A DNA stretch of 64,000 nucleotides from Euwallacea fornicatus (GCF_040115645.1 NC_089563.1:372001-436000); one strand, 5' to 3'; counted from the first letter of the stretch, positions 37,831 through 50,307 are shown. The notes: generated from the letters alone by a model not told the origin. Made by a program: numbers and translations.

Positions 37831-38356
37831 TTCGGTGTAAGTATTCTTAAAAGGCGTAAGTCTGTTTAGGCCGAGGGGATGAGGTCTTTCCGGCATTTGC
37901 GCAGCTAAATATAACTTTATCTAAGTATCATCTGATAAATTTCGTTAGTATGCTAATTTAATCATTGCTTCAGCTTCTCTCCTTGTAATGTTTTCTTTAA
38001 GGGGGTATATCTCTGATATGGTCCGCCCTACAACAATTTATCAAGAGTAACTTTTCTATGTAATTTTAAACAAAAAATCATAAGCCGATGTTAAATTGTT
38101 AAAAAGTTAAATCATGCAGGAATAGGTTAAGTAAATGTGGCTCCCTCCCTGGTTCGGCATGCCATTCCGCGTTTTTTGAGAGCCACCTTCGAAGAGCCGT
38201 AGCTTCCTTATGAGGTTTTTGTGGCTCATATTCATACCGAGTTTTTTTCATATTTTCAAATGTAAAATGAGGTCTAAAAATATGTCCTCTTATTTCATTT
38301 ACAACCGGTTTTTCATATCTATGTACTTCACTATTACATATTTACATGTATATATA
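37831..38356. other. Intergenic, nothing recognised
   Basis: AT-rich sequence between two foldback elements with no coding frame and no repeat partner seen. Confidence 0.4.
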
Positions 38357-39255
38357 CAGACTGCTTCATAAACATACTAACACTCTTTTAGGAGATCTAG
38401 AGCTCACCAAAACCAATATTTAGATCGAATAAAGATGGGTCTGAAATTACTTCGTTTCCAAGATACAGAGCGTTCAATTTATTTTCTTTAATTTTTAAAT
38501 ATTTCCAAAAACTATTTGGAGTAAGGACTTGAAATTAGGGATACGCTACAGTGGGGTAAATGTGCATGTTTTGGTACAAGCAGAATATTTCCACCTAAGG
38601 AGTGGCGTTCGTGCGGCCATTCAATAGGACGTTTTTGATGAAAAAATGGTGCGCCGCTGACTTTTTAAATACGAATATGTATATGTTTTAATATTCCAAC
38701 AATTCTTAACAATAAAGGATTTTTACTGTTTTGTTGCTCAAGTAGTCAGTTTCACGATGAAAATAATTCATAATTTGTATGCTTACTAAAAAACCGGTAT
38801 AGGTTTCCAAAAGTAATTTTTTTTTAGTTCCTTAGGAAGAATGAATTTAATTTTCTTTTAACAAAGATAGAATACGCGAACACAAATATGTATGAAAGAT
38901 GCCTCATCGCAAAACAATATTCTCCTTTAAAAAGTACGGTTGCGTTACATTCTGAGCCATTTACACATGTAGAAACGTTGGATGGCCGCACAGACGTCAC
39001 TGGTGTAAGTGGAAATATCCTTCCCGTTCCAGAACATGCACGTTTATTCCTCCACAGTGTCTCCTTAATTTCATCTTATTATTCTAAACCGTTTGTGAAA
39101 TATAAAAAAAAAAGAAATTAAACACTCTGTATGTTGGAAATGAACCGCTTTCGGACCTAACTTTATGCGATCTAAATATTTATTTTTATGAATGTTTTTT
39201 ATAGCATTATAACTATACATCTTTGAACGTTTGTCGATATGTTCATGATACATCG
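38357..39255. mobile_element. Foldback element, ~170 bp or longer inverted arms
   Basis: Arms at about 38420-38590 and 39010-39180 are inverted, diverged copies (AATATTTAGATCG, ACAGAG(C/T)GTT(C/T)AATTT, GGGTAAATGTGCATGTT against GGAATAAACGTGCATGTT). Weaker pairing continues outward (TTCATAAACATAC against CATGAACATATC). The loop carries TGGTGCGCCGCTGAC (38647-38661). The ORF 38888-39121 lies across loop and arm and is not a gene. Confidence 0.65.
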
Positions 39256-40890
39256 CGTATGTTCATTTGAGATTCACTATCCATTGACGCCATTCCCATC
39301 AATTTCAAAAACTTCCTCCCTCTCCTCATTTCTTTGGCATTAGATAAACTCTGATGTAAGTGTTATCTTCTTGTAAGATGCGCGTGAATGAATATCTTCC
39401 CTGTTCTCGATGTTTTTTACTTTCAGATTCAATAAGCTTCCAAAAAGATCATCTTGCAGTGCACTAAACTTAATCAAACACTTCACTCCTTGCCTTTCTT
39501 CTGCATCTCCTAAAGGGCCACTTCTTGGTTTTCTTTGAAAAGCAATCTTCCTTTGTAAGAATTCGCTTGAAGTACTTCACTTAAAACGTTTTACCGAAGC
39601 AAATAAATACAATAGCCTTTTCAACCTACTAAATATTTAATTTAACGAAAGTTTCTCTCCTCATTGATATGATTATGTTATGACAAGGTTATTTTCTAAG
39701 GAAGAGTTTATTTTAGTAAGTGGACTTGACACCGTTTAAGATCATTTCACTGTAAACCGAACGAGCTCTTTATTAAACTACATGACTGACCTGAATTACT
39801 ACTGATTAACTTAATTACCTTTTAAGGGAAATGCGCAAAAGGTTTCCATTTTGTTATGATTTGTTGATCGTGGCAGAAAGACTTTCTTTGCTCATCAAAA
39901 CCATTGTACATATTAGGGCAAAAAACAGACGAGGATTATTGGATATATATTTCCTGAGACACCACTCGGTACAAAGAAATCTATTAAATGACTTTGCTAA
40001 TCGATGCAAATTAAGCTGATGACCAACCAAATCGCCCATTATTGAATTACAATCCAGCACAACAAACTCTGAAGAATTCTGTAAAATCATTAACCTTTAA
40101 TTGGGTTGGGTTAATACACCCGATTTTTTTTTGATAAGTCTCGAAAACTTTGAGTCCCGTGAAGTGGTTGTCCTTAGATTTTCATAAAAAATGAGGCAAT
40201 TCACCTACCGGTAAATGAACTTATACACTATGGTGCAAGGTGTTCTTCACAAGATCATTGGGATTTGCCCCATGGTTGCCACCTCGAACAAGTTTTATAT
40301 TAGGATTGTTAAAAGAAATGGTGAAGAAGTCGATGAATAATAATTTTTGAAGACGACGTTAGTCTAGGCTATTCTCGATGGAATTGCAGTGACTTGCAGA
40401 TTTGCCAACGTTAACAGACCATAAAAATTTTCAATTTCAAGGCAAGTACTTATGGTAATTTTAATTCTAATATCTGATTGTTTTTGGTAGAGCGAGCTCT
40501 ATATAAAGTTATGTATAAACTGTGTTGGCCTCTAGTTTACTCAGATTTGCAACGATCAAATAACTTTCCAATGCTCTTATGGAAGAATGAATCAGATGCT
40601 ATGTAGCATGTAATTAAGAAGTCTGTACAAAATTTTGCCACAGAAATTTCTGAGGCGAAAACACGATGCTTTAACTCAATTTATCTTAGTCCAACAGTGG
40701 ACGGTTTTCGAAATGCAGGATGTTAAAGTGAAGATTAAAAACCGGAAAGTAATTAATTACCCGGTGAATATTGCTAGTATCCGAACAAAATGTCGGATCG
40801 GGAGGTGTTTGGTGGTGAGAAGCAAGAATCCGTTTAAATGTTCAATGCACATTGTGGAGGTTAGCTCTAAGACATAACTCTTTTATCATC
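39256..40890. other. Intergenic; one unassigned ORF at the right edge
   Basis: No recognised gene. 40635-40877 (+, 80 codons) is basic (KVKIKNRKVINYPVNI, then RTKCRIGRCLVVRSKN) and less AT-rich than its flanks, and stops just before an inverted repeat arm. It could be a decayed coding fragment; no family assigned. Confidence 0.35.
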
Positions 40891-41274
40891 CGGTATAAAA
40901 TTTATTTATGGCTAAATTTGTGTTTTCCTCCATGTATGTTTTGTAAAAAATGATATCTTAGTGCAAGTCCCTACGGGCATCTTTCTTGCGATATACGAAG
41001 CTTAAGGTTCGCTGCATGTCTTGAAAAATAACTTTAAAGTACATATTTGTTTGTACAATGCGGCAAAATAAATTTTAACAATTTTTAATGATCAAATAGA
41101 CATATGAGTATTTTAACAAAAATGATAAGAATTGAAAATTTATTTCCCGATTATACCTGAACTAACCTGAACTAACCTGACCGTTTTGATGTTTTTCCGT
41201 TTTAAGAGTATGAATAAATACGTGAGATGTGATCAACTTATCGTGTTAACATTTTATTTTACAATAATTTTTTT

Positions 41275-41275
<1 letters not shown>

Positions 41276-41305
<30 letters not shown>
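41276..41305. repeat. (TA)n microsatellite
   Basis: About 14 uninterrupted TA units inside the long-TIR element. Confidence 0.9.
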
Positions 41306-41309
<4 letters not shown>

Positions 41310-42292
41310 AGGTGATAAATGCTATTCTCTAGGACATCTTCACAGGCATTTTGTAAATTTAAAATGAATTGCCATAACTATTGAATTTTGACATTTTTTG
41401 ACGTAACTTGCAATTTTTTAATTGAATGTCCTATATATGTTCCCATTTTCGTATTTTAGTTGAAAATTTTAACATACTTTATGTAACACTGAGTAGGTAT
41501 ATCTCTTGGCATTACCTTAGTATACCAATTTAAAAACTGAAAATAGTTTCCGTATAATGCAGGTAATGTTTAACTTAAATGGTTTTTAATTAAAATTAAA
41601 ATTAAATTTTAATTTAACGATGTTGGATTTTTCTTTTGGTTATATGTGAAAAATAAAGTTTGTAAAATTTTGCGCGATGACATTCAAGAATTAAATATAA
41701 GAAAAACAAACGTTGTACAATAAATAAGACAGAATCAGTAATACTCATTAATTGCTTGAGACATACTATCAAAAATTAATCAAAAATGCGATGAGCAACA
41801 GGGTGGTCACGTTAAGCAATTCTTCTAACAAATGGTAGCAGATAATTTATTGTTATTTGTTTTTCATTTTTAATAATTGTTTTTATTAGCTACCTAATAG
41901 GTTTGTTATAAAAAAATAAGTTTATGACATTATAAAGGAAAATTATTTCACTACGGTGTTCTAATATTATTGCTATTATTTCCGGAAAACAAATCGCTAA
42001 CTCTAACACGACCGTTTGATATGATAAATGTTTTCAATTTTTAAATTGACATACTAAACAAATGGTAAATAATAGTCATACTAAATATTATATAAAATAC
42101 GTTTAGAACTCCCCCTACAATGCGAAAATGAAAAAATATACCGGATGTTACATTTAAAAGAATGCAAGTCATGATAATAAATGTCAAAATTTGACAGTCG
42201 TGGTAATCCATTTTAAATTTGCAAAAAGCTTGTGAAGAAATTCTAAAGAAAAACATTTATCGCACACCAATATTTATAAAAACGAAAAAATA

Positions 42293-43564
42293 TTGGGTTG
42301 TTTGATAATTAATGTGGTATTTTTTATGTTTTTTCTAAGTGAATATACTTATATTAAAAATAAATATTAATCAATGATATAGTGGCCATCTTGGTGGATG
42401 ACCTTTTGCCATCTTTCGGCAAGTTGGAAAATTCCGCGTTCGAAAAAGCCTTAATTTTTAGAAGTAAAAAATTGATTTAACTAATTTTTAACGGCTTGAT
42501 CAGAATCGAAATTTTTACCATTCAAATGATTTTGAAGAGAACGAAACAAATGATAATCTGATAGCGCCAAGTCAGGGTTATATGGTGGATGAGGTATCAG
42601 TCCCCAATTTAGTTCCAATTGACGCGTTATTTAAGACGTATGGGGTCTAGCGTTATCATGATGGAACAGGACCCCTTTGCGATTGGCGAGTTCAGGACGT
42701 TTTCTTTTGATTTCTTCGTTCAATTTCGATAGCTGACGACAGTAAACATTCGAATCAATAGTTTAGTTTCTGGGAAGCAGTTCAAAATAAAGAATACCCT
42801 TGTAGTCCCACCACACAGATAGCAAAATCTTCTTTTGATGAATATTGGCTCTGGACGTCGATTGCGCAGGTTTATCTTGTTTGGTCCATAATCGTTTTCG
42901 GACTACGTTGTCGTAGACAATCCATTTTTCATCACCCGTTATGACTCTTTTTAGAAGTGGGTCGTTTTGGTTACGATTGAGCAAAGAATCGCATATGTTA
43001 ATGCGTTTGGTGAGGTGAATTTCCTTCAATTCGTGAGGAACCCAAACATCCAATTTGCTAACGTACCCAAGTTTTTTTAAATGCAGAGAAACGGTTGAAT
43101 TCGATATGTTCAACTTTTCTCGAGTTGTCATACGCCGATTAGCTTCGATTAAGGCCTTTATTTTATCGTTATCAATGGTGATTGGGTGTCCAGTGTGTGG
43201 GGCATCTTGGACATTAAAATTTCCGGAACGAAAGCGAGAAAACCGACGTTGCCACTGGGGTTCAGTAAGGCAGTTCTCACCATAAACTTCACACAATTTC
43301 TTCTGAGCTTGTACCGCATTTTTGCGCTTTCGAAAGTAAAATAATAAAATGTGTCGATAATGCTCACTTTGATTCTCCATCTTCAACTTAAATTTTAAAC
43401 AACTTTGTGTTTACTAATCGCGTTCAATTTTCGATCGAAAAAAGTCTAAAACATAACCTTTAAAATGGCATATGATAATATAAGCGACGAGATCACTATT
43501 ACTCGATATGTATAAATGAAGCCATTTGTGAGAATAAAACGATATTAATTATCGAACAACCCAA
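42293..43564 (-). mobile_element. Mariner element, 1272 bp, intact ends and TA duplication
   Basis: Inverted ends: TTGGGTTGTTTGATAATTAA at 42293 and, on the other strand, TTGGGTTGTTCGATAATTAA at 43564. TA flanks both sides (42291-42292 and 43565-43566). The length is typical of mariners. It contains one transposase frame on the minus strand and is inserted within a larger long-TIR element. Confidence 0.95.
42367..43380 (-). pseudogene. Mariner DD34D transposase with internal stops
   Basis: From ATG at 43378-43380 to a terminal TAA at 42367 the frame is kept over 338 codons, close to the usual 345-350. The HTH region (STVSLHLKKLGYVSKLDVWV), the linker WVPHEL, and the catalytic landmarks VITGDEKWI, HHDNARPH and NPDLALSDYHLF (DD34D) are all recognisable. 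Four in-frame stops (after LLPRN, after HTS, and two after KN near the C-terminus) and a small in-frame deletion near TTREKLN inactivate it. It is most like SETMAR/mauritiana-irritans-group mariners. The absence of frameshifts suggests the copy is younger than copies A-C. Confidence 0.92.
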
Positions 43565-43746
43565 TACATTGGAAAAGAAAATGTTATCAAGATAAAATAA
43601 TTAAAAAATACTTTAAAATTATTTTTCAAGACACGGAGCGAGTTTTAAACTTTAAATATCCTCAAACAGGAATACCCGTAGGGGCTTGTTATCAAAACAC
43701 TTTTTTTCATAAAACATGTAGGAAAACACAAATTTAGTCACAGATA

Positions 43747-44850
43747 AATTTTAGGTAACAGTACCGTAAACGGTTTTCGCTTCGATCGTTCTGATTTTTT
43801 AACTAACCTGAACTAACCTGAACAACTTTTCTAAAGGGAAAAGGGCGCGCAAATGCCTCTTTCACACTTTTTTTTAGGTTGAACATTTTTCCAAATCCAA
43901 CTGTCTTACGGGATCGTGGAGCGAATAGGGGTGCTGGGTGGGGTAAACTGCTTCACTATGGGTATGTAATATTTTGTTGTTGCTTTAAAGATCTGAAACG
44001 TTGTTGATAATTACCTCACTCAACACTCCAATTCACTCCATGAATCCCGAAAGACACTTCACTTAATCGACTAAAATACTAGCGTGGCCCCTGCGCAAGA
44101 AAGATACACAAAAATTTTACAATTTTATTTTAATTGCAATCGCAATTGAAAAAATATATAAATTCTGCTCAAAATAAGTAAATGAAAAACATATTGCTTG
44201 ATAAGAATTGAAACTAAATGAAATAAACTTCCTTTACTGAGGTGATCCGAACCAACCTGAACTAACTTGAACTAAATGAAATAAATTTCCTTACTGAGGT
44301 GGATGTAACTTTGCAATTTCAATGGAGAAATAATGAATGTCGCTTAATAAAGGAAATGACCGTTTAAATAAAAATTCTGCTAGATATCCACCAAAATGGG
44401 GCTCTTTTCTTCCATATCTGGGAATTCCACCACGGATATCTCTCCATATACGCTCTACATTCTGAGTGTGAATTTGCGGATCAAACAAATATCGAAACAA
44501 AACGTTTTTATGCGAGACGTGAATGCTGGGAGAACCAAGCAATGTTGTCGAATAGATAAATTCAAAAATGATTATTTGGATGAAAAATGGAAATGTGTTA
44601 CCTTACCTTACCTCACCTTACCTTATCTTACCTTACCTCACCCCACCCAGCACCCCTATTCGCTCCACGATCCCGTAAGGCAGTTGGATTTGGAAAAATG
44701 TTCAACCTAAAAAAAAAGTGTGAAAGAGGCATTTGCGCGCCCTTGTCCCTTCAGAAAAGTTGTTCAAAATGACCTTTAGAATAACATATTAAAAAATCAG
44801 AAGTATCGGAGCAAAAACCGTTTACGGGATAATTACCAAATTTTACACCG
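43747..44850. mobile_element. 1.1 kb foldback element with ~200 bp inverted arms
   Basis: Arms at 43747-43945 and 44638-44850 are close inverted copies (CGTAAACGGTTTT, GGGCGCGCAAATGCC, GTGTGAAAGAGGCA, GGTTGAACATTTTTCCAAAT, ATCGTGGAGCGAATAGGGGT). The left arm contains a decamer repeat (43801-43824), the interior another (44248-44275) and a tandemly duplicated ~45 bp unit (about 44213-44300). ORFs 44396-44710 and 44587-44772 fall on the arm and simple repeat. No transposase. Confidence 0.8.
44599..44640. repeat. CCTTA pentamer microsatellite
   Basis: Eight near-perfect CCTTA/CCTCA units next to the right arm of the foldback element. Confidence 0.9.
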
Positions 44851-46149
44851 GGCAGTAAAAGAGTATTGCCCCTGTAAAGAGACTTCACCTAGCGTTGCCA
44901 TTACCCTCTACAATGTGCATCGGGGATATAAACAAATTTGGATTTTTCGCCCCTAGACACCCCCTAGACACGTTTTGTTCAAATAGAAGCATTTCAAACC
45001 CAGCGATTAACTTTCCCTTTTTTTAATCTCAACTTCGACGTCTCGTATTTCGTGAATCGTTCACTTTTGGACTGAAGTGAATTAGTTGAACCGTCACGTA
45101 TTTGCTCTCAAAAATCTGTGTTAGAATTTTGTTCGGATCTTTCACCGGCCCCCTGTAGAACCTGGACCGGGCGACGATTACCACAGCAGAAGACGCACCC
45201 TCGTTCTGTTCAAGAAAACGCAATGTCTTCGTAAAGATCAAAATATTGACCCCAGTACGTTCCATATCGCCCCAAGTGGGCTCTTTAAATTAGCAATAAT
45301 TTCGCTCACAATGGGTCCGTGAGAATTATAAGTCCTTGCCAATATAGAAATTTAATAGAATAGTGCCGAAACCTCATTCCATTCAAAGGTAACGATTATA
45401 AACGACAATGTTTCAATTATAAAGTTGCTTCAACTTTAATGTCGTTAATTCTAGGACAAAGAAACGAATGGACATAATGATAGCTTTTAATATCAAAATG
45501 GCAATCGACAATAAATAAAATTTTACTATCGCATCCGTGACTATGCTAATGACCACAACAAACATTTCACTGTCAGGGTTCTTTAACACCGCTTATATTT
45601 TCACCTAGTGCACTAGATTCGACCCAGAAATATGGGACGGCCATTGGTTTGCCTCCCACACTGTAGAAACGGTCGACAACCTCTCTTTCTTACTTTTACT
45701 CGATGGCAATTCTATCATTAAAAGTAGACGATACTAATCGATTTGATTCAAGGAGAATATCTCCTCTCGTGGTCGCTGTTGGGGCTTTATTGACCAGAAA
45801 TCAATCGAGTCCATGGGAATGGTTGTGTCCATGTAACTGCTAATCCTTCGTCGAAATTGGATTTTACGAAATTAATTTTGCTCTCCGAAAACGTACCAAC
45901 TTACCTCCTCGAGACACGATCAAAAAATCAAAGTTGTTCATATTGAATTTCCGTTTACGGACCTTATTCCATATTCAGATGCCGTTTCTCATTTTAAGCA
46001 TGAAATTTTGATAAAATGAAAGTTTTAAGCAAAGAACTCAAATTCCAAATGTCGAAAAGAGATTGTGTAATGCTCTATAGAGAATCTGTTTCTTCTTAAC
46101 GACTTCTCGGAGAGCTGTTAGGTCCAAGGGGAATTCATTTACTTTTGGG
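44851..46149. other. Intergenic, nothing recognised
   Basis: No coding frame with family features; ORF 45029-45265(-) lacks motifs. Weak resemblance to units of the downstream tandem array may begin near 45.9 kb. Confidence 0.4.
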
Positions 46150-46467
46150 AGAATGCTCAGTTCAAATATGAAAAATTACCTCGAGCCAACAAAGACGAGG
46201 AGTTCTCGAAGAAGAAAGAAATCTGTGAATTATGTTTGCAACTATTATTTTCTTTCAAACATTTTCGTGGAAACATCGTGTCCGCCTCTTAAATAAAGAG
46301 AATTTTCGACCTGCAACATAACCTTTAGACAATAGAAACGAGTAGTTTTCGAAGACGAAAGTGGACCCCCCCAGCGTTTTCTGTAACGAGTATTTCATGA
46401 AATCTTCTAGCGGATATCCCCTCTTTAAGGACCAAACAACTCAGAGTCGCCTGCAGAGTGCCCATTT

Positions 46468-46935
46468 AACAGCCCCTCGGGCTCCTAAGAGTTTATTCGT
46501 GATTTCATAAAAGAATCAATTATAGAAATGTACATGAAGGTGCTGAAGGTAACTTAAAAGTAGCGACAACGCTACAGGGCGTCATAAAGTGTCATTTTTT
46601 AAACGGGTTCACCTGCATTTTCTTCACGTGATAACATATTCTCCTGACCCTATGCTAGTTCCTAGATTTCTTTTACCCTGTGACTCGAGGCTGTGATATT
46701 TTAAAAGAGATTTTAGACATCAAGGAACCAAGAGAGGATGGCGGAACCAAGAGAGGTGAAAAAAATGCAGGTGGTCCCATTTTGGAAAACGACACTTTAT
46801 GTCGCCCCATTTTTTTTAATATCCTGTAGGGTTGTCGCAAATTTGAAAATTGACCTTCAGTAGCCTCAAATGCACCCATGTAATTGATTTTTTACGAAAT
46901 CACGAATAAACTCATAGATGTCCGAGGGGTTGTCG
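46468..46935. mobile_element. 468 bp MITE/foldback element in the tandem array
   Basis: Ends ACAGCCCCTCGG (46469) and, inverted, CGACAACCCCTCGG (46935). Arms of about 140 bp pair through GAGTTTATTCGTGATTTC, GCGACAAC and CATAAAGTGTC. The ORF 46673-46879(-) is inside the right arm and not a gene. Confidence 0.75.
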
Positions 46936-48204
46936 AATGGATATTCTGCAAATGTAGAAGACGTTGAAGAACTTAGAACACTATGAGGGAGATATTTCTT
47001 TTTTTCTTTAATTCTGTTGTTAATGCCTCACGCACGCAGATAGGGGTTGTTAGGGGTGGAGGATTACACATTATTCTCAGGTAAACCTAACTGAGAATAA
47101 TATTTATCTTTCACTAAGGGCTCGGTCAAAAACCCTAGTGAAGCTTTCGATGACAAATTTGTCACCATCTTTAGAATCTAGCATAAACTAGAAATAAAGT
47201 TAAGCGAAATGTGTATATCCAAAGATTATATACATGTTTGAATAAAGATAAAAAGTAGAAAATATTGTCCACTTGTGAGATAAAGTCGTGTTTCAACATG
47301 AAGGATAATCTTTAGGCAACAAAGGCGGGGAATCTTTGAAGACAAAAGTGACCCATGCAGTTCTTTCTATAACGATTCTCGACAAATTATTACAGAAATT
47401 TCACTGTTAATGATATTACGAATAATTCTCATACCTCTGGAGAAAAACTTTTCTCTTTCCAAAATAAGGCCGGATTTCAGCACGAAAAACAACTGTCAGA
47501 CAACAGAAACGCGGAGTTATCAGGGAAGAAAGTGGTTTATGAAGTGTATGTATGAAAGTGATGTATAAGAATCTGTTTATAAGAACAAGTACTATTAAAA
47601 AACCTTTTTTACTTTCGAAATGACATAAGGTAGAGTTTATACATGAAGGAAAACCTGTTAATAACAAAAATAAGAAGTATTCGAGGAAAAAAAATGATGT
47701 ATGAATGTGTTTTTTATAATGTTTATTTCCTATTAATTATTATAAAGGAGGAGTTTTCGAAGTCCAAACTGGTGTATACTAAAATGTTTTTACAACGAAT
47801 ACTCCTTTAAATATTTTTCCAAAAATCTCTTCTTTGTAGAGAGAGTGGTATTTATACATAGAGGACTAAAAATCCCGTATGAATTTGTTAAAAATTGCAG
47901 GCAATATTTTTCATGAAAATACCAGAACACAGTAAATATTCTTTTTAATTTGCATTTTTGACTTAACATACATGTATATTGGAGAACCCATGTAGTAGAT
48001 AAACATACTTTTCAATTTTTTTTTTGGAGCTCCATGTATATAATGACGTTTATCGGTCTTTGAGAAATTATGAAAATATTTCATGTAACATAAATATGTA
48101 TAACTTCAACCGGTTTTGAAAAAAATATGTAAAAAATAAGAATAATGATGGAATGATTAATATTTAAAAAATAACAATATAAACTACTATAATATAATAT
48201 ATTG

Positions 48205-48440
48205 AATGTTCGAACTGCGCCGCGTTAACTTACCGACAATGGACTAGCCGCAATTCAAATTCCTCAAGAACTTTTTTTTTTTTTGAGGAAGTATTTGTTG
48301 AACTTTTTAAGTAATTTTATTTTTTAACTCTTCTAGATTGGTGGGCTTATTTAAATACACCCTATGTTTCAGATAGCCCAAAAAAAGTCTATAGGAATGA
48401 GGTCAGGCGATTTTGCAGGCCACTCTAATTGGCATATTGC
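48205..48440 (-). pseudogene. Mariner-type transposase scrap
   Basis: The minus strand reads LEWPAKSPDLIPIDFFWAI, then after lesions a P..L.(E)ELKNKI-like stretch. This is the third-Asp region (WPARSPDLTPLDFFLWG) of the DUF4817-type transposases also present in copies A-C, but more diverged. No ends were found. Confidence 0.7.
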
Positions 48441-48715
48441 GCAAATATTTCAGGAACTGCTGAATTTAGAGAGGTGTGTTACATAAAATGTGTTCAGAAT
48501 TTCTCAAATAATAAAAACGTTATAATATGCATGAGATTCCGTAAGAGAAAAAAATACATTGATCTATTACATACATGGGTAACCCTGTATAAATGTCAGT
48601 TACGTCAAAACATGTACAACTTAAAACTATATTTGACGTATTCCAGCATTTTAATGAAAAATATTTCCTTCAATTTTTAAGGCGTTAATGCGAGACTTTT
48701 GGTCCTCCATGTATA

Positions 48716-50307
48716 CAGTGGATCAGAAAAATATTCGGACACTTATAAGCGTAGTGTATACATGTCTATACTGTGTTAAGAGACAATAGATAATGAATTT
48801 TTATAGTAGTCTTTGTAATTAAATATTATTAACAATAACGTAAAAATATTAACAAATTTTTCCAACAGTTCAAAATATTTTACAAGAATACAACAAACTA
48901 CATATTTTTGGGATTACAAAAATATTCTGACATTCAATATTTTAAAGCTATTTATCACATCAAAACTAACCGGAACTAATACTTAGTATGACATTCTTTC
49001 TGATCTATCATACACTGCAAAGGGCTACAAATGGATGATATGAGTTTTTTTATAAAATTTATATCCATTTTTTCTACTCTTCAAGTAAAGTTCGCTTTAA
49101 TTCATTTTTGCTTAAAATGTCATATTGTCTTACTTTTGTATCTAAATAATGCCACACGTTTTCAATGAGATTGAGATCTGGGGATTGGGCAGCAGTTTTA
49201 ATGACTTTTGGACAACTGTACAGCATCCATTCTTGAACAATTTTAGCAGTGTGTTTTGGGTCATTGTCCTGATAAAACTTAAAAGTCCTCCTTACGCCTA
49301 TGTCACTTGCACTTTTTAACAAGTTAGTTTTTAAAATCTTCAAGTACATTTTTTTTACCTATGATATCTTCAATGAAACTCAATTCACCAACTCCCTGAG
49401 ATGAAATATGGCTCCATACCATCACTAACCCGCCGCAGCATTTTACAGTGACGCTTAAGTTTTCTGACTTTAGCTCTTTGTTTGACTTTCGTCACACCAT
49501 TTATCGTCCATTTGAATCGAAAATGTTGAATTTTGATTCGTCACAAAAAATTACGTCTTTCCAAAAGCAATTTTCCTTTAAAATAAATTTAGAAGCAAAC
49601 GTGACTCTAAAGTTCTAAATTTTGTTGTTAAGCCAGAGCTTTTTTTTAGTTACCCTCCCATTTTACCCTTTTCTACGTATGCAGCATCGAATAGTTTTCA
49701 GCATTTACTCTTTTAACCGTTTGTTGTTCTAGGTTTACTTACAGTTTAGGAACGCTAATTTTGGGATTTTTCTTCACTTGGTTGATAATAAATCTTTCTT
49801 CTCGTTCGTTTACGGCACGTGGATGTTCGGTTTGTTTTAGGGAAAAAATGCGATCTTCGCTTTTATAATGTCGGATAATGTCACTAACTGTATTGTTCGC
49901 TAAATTTAGTTTTTCTACAATAGGAAAGCTTCTTTTCATAGTTGAACATCACTAATATTGCTTTTATTTTTAATTCGACCCATTTTCTTCGGCACTGACT
50001 TTAAGTTCACGGATAACACTGATCTCAAATTGTTAAATTGAGTTATTTGTTGCAATAAACATTAGAATATTGAATAATCAACGTGTGGCCGAATAATTTT
50101 TTGATACGTAAAATCGATACGAGATTAAAGTTTTATCCATTTTTTTGGATCGAGAAGGAAATTTTTACATATTTTTGTATTTTTGTTGGTAATAAACGAC
50201 TACAAGGATCATATTAAAAAGAAAAATTGACACTCTTTAAGTTTTCGTTAGTAATAAACAAATATTGCTCAAACGCATAGGTGTCCGAATATTGTTTTGA
50301 TCCTCTG
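48716..50307 (-). mobile_element. Tc1-like transposon, 1592 bp, with TIRs and TA duplication
   Basis: Ends CAGTGGATCAGAAAAATATT (48716) and, inverted, CAGAGGATCAAAACAATATT (50307), each continuing CGGACAC(T/C)TAT. TA flanks both ends (48714-48715 and 50308-50309). Length and ends are typical of Tc1. It splits the tandem array: array units resume directly after it at 50.34 kb. Confidence 0.93.
49074..49939 (-). pseudogene. Tc1-like DD34E transposase relic
   Basis: N-terminal HTH remains at 49739-49939 (IVEKLNLANNTVSDIIRHYK, VKKNPKISVPKL) and the catalytic C-terminal part at 49074-49349 (FYQDNDPKHTAKIV, SPDLNLIENVWHYL), giving the Asp and Glu of the DD34E triad. The middle (49350-49738) is broken by frameshifts and stops. 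Confidence 0.88.

Larger units (their letters stand above)
40891..43762. mobile_element. Long-TIR element carrying a nested mariner
   Basis: Arms at 40891-41042 and 43609-43762 are inverted copies (CTAAATTTGTGTTTTCCT, CCCTACGGG, TGTCTTGAAAAATAA, TTTAAAGTA). Without the mariner at 42293-43564 the element is about 1.6 kb. The interior has a (TA)n run (41276-41305), and a decamer repeat CCTGAACTAA (41155-41181). No transposase of its own. Its right end meets the left end of the next element, and the two share end-like text (CCGGT(A/G)TAAAATTT). Confidence 0.65.

Noticed and set aside
38888..39121. 77-codon ORF as a gene
   Set aside because: It lies across the loop and right arm of a foldback element, and the right-arm part is an inverted copy of noncoding sequence at 38.4-38.6 kb.
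43055..43285. 76-codon plus-strand ORF
   Set aside because: Antisense shadow of the mariner transposase at 42367-43380.
44599..44640. Interstitial telomere repeat
   Set aside because: The unit is CCTTA/CCTCA (TAAGG on the other strand), not the insect telomere TTAGG/CCTAA; it is a plain microsatellite beside a foldback arm.
44396..44772. ORFs with repeated LTLPYLTLP text
   Set aside because: Translation of the CCTTA microsatellite and the adjoining inverted arm.
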